Positions 1 through 5,300 of a stretch of DNA of 18,854 nt are shown here, in pieces. How positions within the stretch are numbered: the first letter of the stretch is position 1; every line of letters begins with the position of its first letter. Both the position numbers and the translations under genes were made by a program. This stretch comes from DASPFV01 sp035620975 (GTDB lineage Bacteria; Acidobacteriota; Vicinamibacteria; Vicinamibacterales; 2-12-FULL-66-21), in contig DASPFV010000014.1 in the NCBI GenBank assembly GCA_035620975.1, forward strand, positions 1 through 18,854, read 5' to 3'. The notes under the pieces were generated by a model. That model saw nothing but the letters and a program-made list of their open reading frames with translations, did not search any database and was not told the origin of the DNA.

Positions 1-5
1 GCCCC

Positions 6-24
6 CCGGCGGCGTCGCCGCCGG
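6..24. repeat. GC-only palindrome at the left edge
   Basis: Two perfect 9-bp arms (CCGGCGGCG and CGCCGCCGG) flank a single T. There is no T tract on either side. It may be the distal hairpin of a gene lying to the left of the window, or chance in high-GC DNA. No function is claimed. Confidence 0.3.
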
Positions 25-188
25 CTGGCCATCCGCGAATTATACCATCCCGCCCTCCACGAGGACTCGGCCGTTTCGATGCCGGACGTCGCCAACGACG
101 TGGGGTGCGGGCCCGCGCTAATCACGGAGCACGCCCCGCACGGCGGCCTTCAGCGCGGGCCGTCGCCACCGGACGCGGATGATCCGGT

Positions 189-698
189 ATGCTCTCATGC
201 AGCGAGCAACAGATGACAGAAGTCGAGGCGCTGGCACTCATCGAACGCACACTGCCGCCGGCCTGGGCCGACCTGTGGTCCGGGCGTGACCCGTCGCCCA
301 CGTTCGACCTCGGCGGCTGGACGAAACCGCGCACCTACTTCGCGTCACCAGCGGCGCTGGAAAGCGCGGCTCCGGGGTTGACCGGCCTCTGTCCCCTGGT
401 CGAGCGCAACGGAGAAGCCGTCACGGGATGGCTGCCGGACGGCCGTTTCGTGGAGTTCTACTACGAGGACGGCAGGCTGGGCGATGGCGCCATCCAGATC
501 CTCGGGCGCAACTACCAGGAGTTCGTGCTGTCGCTCCTCCTGGAGCTCGAGGACGCCGGCCTCCGGGAGGACTGGATCGAGTTTGCGGATGTGGTCGAGT
601 TCAATCACACCGCCGAGCTCGTGGCGCTGCTCGATGCCGAGCCGATCGACGACGATGCGATCGCGGCGTTGCGCGATCGCATCGCGAACGAGGCATGA
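189..698 (+). CDS. Hypothetical protein, possibly SUKH (SMI1/KNR4)-like
   Basis: An acidic 169-residue protein with no signal peptide or membrane segment, so probably cytoplasmic. The middle part (about residues 85-125) has a hydrophobic and acidic pattern with WLPDGRFVEFYYEDG followed by NYQEFVLSLLLEL. This resembles the late beta strands and closing helix of SUKH-fold proteins (general binding or immunity modules), but the similarity is weak and no toxin gene is adjacent. Two starts compete: ATG 189 and ATG 213 (MTEVEALAL). Neither has a strong Shine-Dalgarno. The second begins close to where the regular helix pattern starts. The gene converges on the permease at 743-3154 with a 44-bp gap holding a GC hairpin. 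The coding call is supported by its consistent acidic, globular composition; the function is unknown. Confidence 0.6.
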   Translation: MLSCSEQQMTEVEALALIERTLPPAWADLWSGRDPSPTFDLGGWTKPRTYFASPAALESAAPGLTGLCPLVERNGEAVTGWLPDGRFVEFYYEDGRLGDGAIQILGRNYQEFVLSLLLELEDAGLREDWIEFADVVEFNHTAELVALLDAEPIDDDAIAALRDRIANEA

Positions 699-734
699 CG
701 ATTCGCCCCCGCGGTGCCGCCTGACTCTCGGGCG

Positions 735-755
735 CCGGGCGGCTACTCCGCCCGG
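735..755. terminator. GC hairpin between convergent genes
   Basis: Perfect 8-bp arms (735-742 CCGGGCGG, 748-755 CCGCCCGG) with a 5-nt loop that contains the stop codon of the minus-strand permease. It lies 36 bp after the stop of the plus-strand gene. It has no T tract, so as an intrinsic terminator it would be weak. A role as a bidirectional transcription block or mRNA 3' end stabiliser is inferred from its position only. Confidence 0.35.
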
Positions 756-3154
756 AGCGCAGTCACGACGTCCACTCGCAGCGCCTGCCGTGCAGGAACG
801 ACGCACGCCAGCAGCGCCGTCGCGGCGAGCAGCGCGGCAACGCCCAGATAGGTGACGGGATCGCGGACCGACACGCCGAACAGCAGGCTCTCGACCAGCC
901 GCGACAGGAGCAGGGCGGCTCCGAGACCCAGCCCGATGCCGGCAGCCACCGGCTTCATGCCCTGCAGGACGATCGCACACAGTACCCGCTGGTGGCTGGC
1001 GCCCAGCGCGACGCGGACGCCGATCTCGGCCGTCTGCCGTGACACGGCGTACGACGTCACGCCGAAGATCCCCGCGAGCGCCAGCGCGAGCGCGATGGCC
1101 GCGAAGGCGCTCAGCAGCACGAGCGTGACACGCCTCGAGGCGGTCGAGCGCACCACGATCTCCTCGAGCGTCTGGATCTGCGAGAGCGGCAGGGTGGGGT
1201 CGATGTTCGAGAGCGTTGCCCGCAGCATCGGCGCGAGCGCGCTGATCGGCGTCGAGGCGTGGATCACGTAGTGCACCTGGTTCATGCCCGAGCCGTACAC
1301 CGGCAGGTAGACCGCCAGCGTCGGTGGCTGCGCGAGCCCGCGCTCGCGCATGTCGCCGGCGACGCCGATGACCTCCGCCCGTTCGTCGCCCTGCCCTCTC
1401 CAGAGAATCGCCTGGCGGCCGGCCGCCTCCCCTCCAGGCCACAGCAGGTTCGCGAGCCGCTGGCTCACGATGATGCGCCAGGGTCTGGCGATGAGATCCT
1501 GCTCGTCGAACGGGCGGCCGCTCAGGAGCGGCACGCCCATGGCGCGGAAGTAGTCCCGGCTGATCAGCCGCCAGCTCGCCCAGGGAATGTCTCGCTCGTC
1601 GGGCCGCTCCGCGGCCACGATGCCCATTCCGGTGCTGCTCGCACTCATCGGGCGGCCGCTCACCAGGCCGACCGAGACGACGCCGGGCAGGTTGCGCACG
1701 CGCGACTCGAAGTCGAGCGTGACCTGCCGGGCGCGCGCGCCGTCGTCGGCGTCGGAGTACTGGCGCGGCAGAGTCAGCTCTGCGAGCACCCGGCGCTCGG
1801 CATCGAATCCGGCATCGACGTGCCAGAGCGCCGAGAAGCTCCTGAGCAGGAGGCCGGCGCCGACGAGGAGCGCAAGCGTGAGCGCGACTTCTGCCGCCAC
1901 GAGCGCGGCGCGCAACCGCTGCTGGCGCGGCGTGCCGGCGACTCCCCGCTCGCCTTCCCGCAGCGCGGGCACGAGGTCGCGGCGCGAGCTCTGAAGGGCG
2001 GGCACGAGCCCGGTCACGATCCCCGTGACGAGCGCAACGAGCGTCGTGAAGCCGAGCACCCAGCCATTGATCGCGATCTCGTCGAGCCGCGGGATACCCG
2101 AGGCCTGGCTGGTCCGCAGGAGATCGACGGTCCACACCGAGAGCAGCAGGCCCAGCACGGCGCCGCCCAGCGACAGCAGCAGCGATTCGGCGACGAGCAG
2201 GCCGGCGACGCGCCGTCGGCTGGCGCCGAGGGCCGCCCGGATGGCGATCTCGCGCGTGCGGCCGGCCGCCTTGGCGAGGAGCAGGTTCGTGAGGTTCACG
2301 CAGGCGATGAGCAGCAGGAAACCCACGGCCCCGAGCAGCACCCAGAGCGCCCGGCGCGTCGTGTCCCCCGCCACGACCTCGCCGACGGGCACCACGGCGC
2401 CGCTCATCCCGCGGTTCGTTTCCGGGTAGCGCCGCGCCAGCTCCGTCGTGACGCGCACGAGGTCGGCGCGGGCCGCCTCCAGCGTGACGCCCGGCTTCAT
2501 GCGTGCCATGCCGGCCAGCTCCCAGCTCCCTCGCTGTGCGTTTGCCGTGCGCACCAGCGGCCGGAACACATCAGCCCAGTCGAGGAAGGGCGTCCCGGCC
2601 GGGAGAACCCCGATGACCTCGTGTCCCACGCCGTCAATAGCGATCGCCCGCCCGACGATGCCGGGATCGCTCCCGAACCGGCGCACCCAGAAGCGGTGCG
2701 ACAGCATGACGATGTTCGCGTCCTGGCCCGGCGCGTCCTCGCCCGGGTGCAGGACGCGCCCCGCGGCGGGCTTGACGCCTACCACGTGGAAGAAGCCTGC
2801 GTTGACGCGCGCGGACTCCAGCTTCTCTGGATCGCCGACCCCCGTCAGGTTGACGCTGCCGAACTCGATGGCCCCCAGCTCCTCGAACGCCTGAACCATG
2901 TCACGAGCGTCCCAGAAGTTCCCGTGCGACCAGGACGTTCGGTCGAGGCCGCGGTCCGGGAAGGCCATCCACACCTGAACCACGCGATCGGCCTCCGGAA
3001 ACGCGAGCGGCTTCAGGAGCACCGAGTAGATCACGCTGAAAATCGCCGTGTTCGCGCCGATGCCGAGCGCCAGCGTGATAACGCCAACGGCGACCAGGCC
3101 GGGAACGCGGCGAAGCGTCCGGAGGCCGTGCCGGATATCTCGAAAGAAAGCCAT
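743..3154 (-). CDS. ADOP-type ABC transporter permease (MacB/FtsX fold), no prefix domain
   Basis: An 803-residue inner-membrane protein with a duplicated MacB/FtsX permease layout. Membrane segment 1 is at about residues 19-48 (VITLALGIGANTAIFSVIYS), then a periplasmic MacB-like domain (about 50-265). The first FtsX block follows (about 268-390, with the cytoplasmic helix REIAIRAALGASRRRV), then a membrane segment near 414-438, a second periplasmic domain, and a second FtsX block ending in PARQALRVDVVTALRAE, the usual C-terminal signature. The ATG at 3154 is chosen because AGGAG lies about 7 nt upstream and the protein then begins at the conserved 'FRDIRHGLRTLRR' start. An in-frame extension to 3283 lacks such support. 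No ATPase gene is adjacent, as is usual for ADOP proteins, whose transported substrate is generally unknown. The family call is strong; the substrate cannot be named. Confidence 0.93.
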   Translation of the reverse strand: MAFFRDIRHGLRTLRRVPGLVAVGVITLALGIGANTAIFSVIYSVLLKPLAFPEADRVVQVWMAFPDRGLDRTSWSHGNFWDARDMVQAFEELGAIEFGSVNLTGVGDPEKLESARVNAGFFHVVGVKPAAGRVLHPGEDAPGQDANIVMLSHRFWVRRFGSDPGIVGRAIAIDGVGHEVIGVLPAGTPFLDWADVFRPLVRTANAQRGSWELAGMARMKPGVTLEAARADLVRVTTELARRYPETNRGMSGAVVPVGEVVAGDTTRRALWVLLGAVGFLLLIACVNLTNLLLAKAAGRTREIAIRAALGASRRRVAGLLVAESLLLSLGGAVLGLLLSVWTVDLLRTSQASGIPRLDEIAINGWVLGFTTLVALVTGIVTGLVPALQSSRRDLVPALREGERGVAGTPRQQRLRAALVAAEVALTLALLVGAGLLLRSFSALWHVDAGFDAERRVLAELTLPRQYSDADDGARARQVTLDFESRVRNLPGVVSVGLVSGRPMSASSTGMGIVAAERPDERDIPWASWRLISRDYFRAMGVPLLSGRPFDEQDLIARPWRIIVSQRLANLLWPGGEAAGRQAILWRGQGDERAEVIGVAGDMRERGLAQPPTLAVYLPVYGSGMNQVHYVIHASTPISALAPMLRATLSNIDPTLPLSQIQTLEEIVVRSTASRRVTLVLLSAFAAIALALALAGIFGVTSYAVSRQTAEIGVRVALGASHQRVLCAIVLQGMKPVAAGIGLGLGAALLLSRLVESLLFGVSVRDPVTYLGVAALLAATALLACVVPARQALRVDVVTALRAE

Positions 3155-3231
3155 CGCGGGCTCCTCTGGTCCGGCCGCACGCAAGCAGGCTGCCAGCGCG
3201 GTATCGGCCGCTCCTGGCGTGGCTGTGGCGT

Positions 3232-3251
3232 GCGCGATCGTCCGATCGCGC
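3232..3251. promoter_or_regulatory. 20-bp palindrome upstream of the ADOP1 permease
   Basis: Perfect 9-bp arms GCGCGATCG (3232-3240) and CGATCGCGC (3243-3251) around TC, 78 bp upstream of the permease start at 3154. It may be an operator or a leader hairpin. It does not resemble the TTCTACA palindrome in front of the second permease, so the two permeases are probably controlled differently. Confidence 0.3.
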
Positions 3252-3314
3252 GCAGCGTCGTCCCGCAAGTGGACACGCGGCACGATCCAACGTCCTGGCC
3301 GATCGATCGCAAAA

Positions 3315-3349
3315 CGGGCAGGTCCGCGCAGCGGGCACGGACCTGCCCG
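3315..3349 (-). terminator. Intrinsic terminator of the EEP gene
   Basis: Read on the minus strand, this begins 22 bp after the stop of the gene ending at 3372. It has perfect 12-bp arms (3338-3349 and 3315-3326, CGGGCAGGTCCG and its complement), an 11-nt loop, then TTTT at 3314-3311. The position, stem quality and T run fit a Rho-independent terminator. It also insulates the permease gene that follows on the same strand. Confidence 0.75.
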
Positions 3350-3371
3350 ACCGCATGCGCGCGCGATCAGG

Positions 3372-4655
3372 CTACCTGACCGTGTAATCGGCGACGACGG
3401 CCGCGTGGTCCGACAGTCCTTTCAGCCGCACCCAGCAACCGGTCGGCGACAACCGCGCGGCGTCCTCGTACGACCGGAACAGGTAGTCGAACCGCACCGC
3501 GCCGTTCAACGTGTAGCCATCCTCGTCGCTGCCCGTGACGTCCTGCCAGGTGTCGCTATAGTGGTTCTCCATTCGTGCGATCCACGACTCGCCCCACCAG
3601 GAATTGAAGTCGCCGCCGACGATCTGCGGACCGTTGAACTGCGGTGTCCATGAGAGCAGGGCGTCGAGCTGCCGGGACCGCCTCGTGCGGTCCCAGTCCA
3701 GGTGAGCGTTGATGATGGTGACGCGCACGCCGCCGACGCTCACGACCGCGCGCGAGAACCCGCGCTCGTTCGAGTTCATCGTGGACTGGGCGACGAGCGG
3801 CAGCCGGGACAGGATCAACGTCCCTTCGTTGTCCGTGTATCGCCCCCCGTGCGGCGCCCAGACGCTGTACCACTGGCGCCCGGTCAGCCGCCGCAGCCGC
3901 TCCGCATAGGTCGAAGGCATGTGCTCGTCGAACGTGGACGCTTCCTGGAGGAGGACGACGTCGGCGTCCGAGCTCGCGATCGCCTGCGCCTGACCGGCGG
4001 GATTCCCGTGACCGAAGTGGATGTTCCACGTCAGAACCCGCAGGCGGCCGCCCGTGCTCGCCGTAGACGTGGACGTGGAGCTGCCCGACGACCCGCTGGC
4101 GGACGCGGGCGGCGTCGACGTCGTCGTTGGCGGATACCACCCGCCTCCCTTGCAGACCCACCCCGGCCCGGGCTGGACCGTGGTGCACTGCAAGGCGGAC
4201 GGCGCGGGCGCCGGACTCGCAGCGGGCTGGCCGCCAGGCAGGGCCATTCCCGGCGGGTACCATCCGCCGGCGGCGCAGACCCAGCCGGGCCCCGGCTGAA
4301 TGGTCGAACAGGCTGCTGCCGGAGGTTGCGGGGCGGGCGTCGCGGAAGCCGGGGCACCGGGAAGAGGCATCCCGGGCGGGTACCAACCGCCGCCAGAACA
4401 GACCCAGCCTGGTCCCGGCCGCACTGTCGTGCAATCCGCCGACGATGTTGGAGGGGGAGTCTGGCGTGTGTCGGACGCGGGCAAGGGCATGTCGGGGGGA
4501 TACCATCCGCCGTTGATGCAGACCCAGCCATTGCCCGGCTTGACGGTCGTGCACTGAGCGATGTTCGAGCCGTTCTGCGGCTGCGCGAGCATGACAGGGC
4601 TTCCGAGGGCGCCAGCGATGAGCATGGCTCCAGCGAGAATCGACTTCGTGTGCAA
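3372..4655 (-). CDS. Exported endonuclease/exonuclease/phosphatase-family protein with four Cys/Trp repeat modules
   Basis: A 427-residue protein. The TTG at 4655 is chosen because AGGAGAAG (4668-4661) sits 5 nt upstream and a signal peptide then starts immediately (HTKSILAGAMLIAGALGSPVMLAQ). An ATG-started frame from 4769 would bury the signal peptide. Four modules follow (residues 35-54, 75-94, 116-135, 157-176) of the form C-[TS]-T-[VI]-x-P-G-x-G-W-V-C-x-x-G-G-W-Y-P-P, about 41 residues apart, joined by Pro/Ala/Ser linkers. A Ser/Thr-rich linker (185-202) leads to a complete EEP domain: TWNIHFG (209-215), LQEAS with the metal-binding Glu (236-240), NAHLD (316-320), GGDFNS (347-352) and LSDHAAV with the catalytic Asp-His (414-420). 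Family members are Mg-dependent phosphodiesterases acting on DNA, RNA, phospholipids or phosphate esters; the substrate here is unknown. The repeat modules may bind cell wall or glycans, but that is inference. Confidence 0.88.
   Translation of the reverse strand: MHTKSILAGAMLIAGALGSPVMLAQPQNGSNIAQCTTVKPGNGWVCINGGWYPPDMPLPASDTRQTPPPTSSADCTTVRPGPGWVCSGGGWYPPGMPLPGAPASATPAPQPPAAACSTIQPGPGWVCAAGGWYPPGMALPGGQPAASPAPAPSALQCTTVQPGPGWVCKGGGWYPPTTTSTPPASASGSSGSSTSTSTASTGGRLRVLTWNIHFGHGNPAGQAQAIASSDADVVLLQEASTFDEHMPSTYAERLRRLTGRQWYSVWAPHGGRYTDNEGTLILSRLPLVAQSTMNSNERGFSRAVVSVGGVRVTIINAHLDWDRTRRSRQLDALLSWTPQFNGPQIVGGDFNSWWGESWIARMENHYSDTWQDVTGSDEDGYTLNGAVRFDYLFRSYEDAARLSPTGCWVRLKGLSDHAAVVADYTVR
4128..4553 (-). 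repeat. Four in-frame repeat modules within the EEP gene
   Basis: Coding copies lie at 4494-4553, 4374-4433, 4251-4310 and 4128-4187. Each encodes about 20 residues with two Cys, two Trp and a GGWYPP ending. Spacing is 40, 41 and 41 codons. The protein core is nearly invariant while the linkers differ, which points to selection on the module rather than a recent DNA duplication. Confidence 0.85.
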
Positions 4656-4954
4656 GCGTGCTTCTCCTGCGTTGGTTGACTGAAGCGAGCGGCAATGGAG
4701 GAGCTCGGCTGCCCCTCTTCGGCCGGGAAACTGGGATGCGTCAGACAGCAGGGCGCCGTCGCAGGACAATCAGAAGGCACGCCTCAGCGTGCTCGTTCAT
4801 GTCGTCGCCAACGTGCAGCGTGACGACCCGGGCACGAACCGCAGGGAAGCAGCGACTCTATCACACGCGGTCGGCGCTCGCGACCTGCGGGGAGTGCAGC
4901 TGGGCCGTAATCCGCCAGGGGCGCCTCCGCTGTCCGCGACCCTGCGTCGAGCGC

Positions 4955-5096
4955 TTAGTCCTGCCTTTCGTAATTACGGTGACGCACAGAGACTCCCCAT
5001 CAGTCGTGGCGAGGCGCCCGCCCGCAATACCGGGCAACGCCGGGGCGGGATGCATCGCCGGCCGAATCCCACCGTAATCACGGAAGTCAGGACTTA
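4955..5096. repeat. Inverted-repeat element (MITE- or REP-like), 142 bp
   Basis: The left arm 4955-4981 and right arm 5070-5096 are reverse complements at 23 of 27 positions; both contain GTCCTG and ATTACGGTG. The 88-bp interior is GC-rich and contains its own complementary blocks (CCCGCCC near 5019-5026, GGGGCGGG near 5042-5049), so the whole could fold into a branched structure. There is no coding content. It may be a short non-autonomous element or a structured leader. No flanking target duplication was established. Confidence 0.55.
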
Positions 5097-5160
5097 CTGA
5101 TAGGCAGGCCGCGCCGGCGAACACGCCCCTCGGCCACGGCGAGGCCGACGTGCACAGCGC

Positions 5161-5176
5161 TGTGAGTGTCGTCACA
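5161..5176. promoter_or_regulatory. CRP/FNR-family operator candidate
   Basis: TGTGA-N6-TCACA (TGTGAGTGTCGTCACA) is an exact match to the consensus half-sites of the CRP family. It lies 125 bp upstream of the ATG at 5301, in non-coding DNA, and is a plausible activator site for that gene. The regulator is not in the window, and CRP specificity in this lineage is not known. Confidence 0.45.
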
Positions 5177-5300
5177 CAGGCGGTGGCCGGTGAACCGGCA
5201 CGCTTCTCGCCCGCGAACCCAGGCGCAGTGCACAACCGGCGGGTGTCGGCCGATAGGAAGAGGAGACTTCCGGTCACGCGGCTGCACGGAACTGCAGGAT

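Larger units (their letters stand above)
4656..5300. other. 645-bp intergenic region between divergent genes
   Basis: This region separates the minus-strand EEP gene from the plus-strand coiled-coil gene. I find no credible gene in it; the open frames that cross it are antisense or leader extensions with poor composition. It holds an inverted-repeat element (4955-5096) and a CRP-type palindrome (5161-5176), listed separately. I see nothing distinctive in 4670-4950. Confidence 0.6.

Noticed and set aside
189..698. Antitoxin or immunity gene of a contact-dependent toxin system
   Set aside because: Only a weak SUKH-like resemblance and no toxin gene alongside; not enough for a system call.
345..2135. 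596-residue open frame on the minus strand, out of frame with the permease
   Set aside because: Arg/Ala-rich shadow of the ADOP1 and first genes; no domain, no ribosome site.
1259..3379. 706-residue open frame on the plus strand
   Set aside because: Antisense shadow of the ADOP1 permease, typical of high-GC third positions; composition is Arg/His/Gln-rich with no fold.
4128..4553. Recent tandem duplication at DNA level
   Set aside because: Linkers differ and synonymous sites vary between modules; the repeats look old and kept at protein level.
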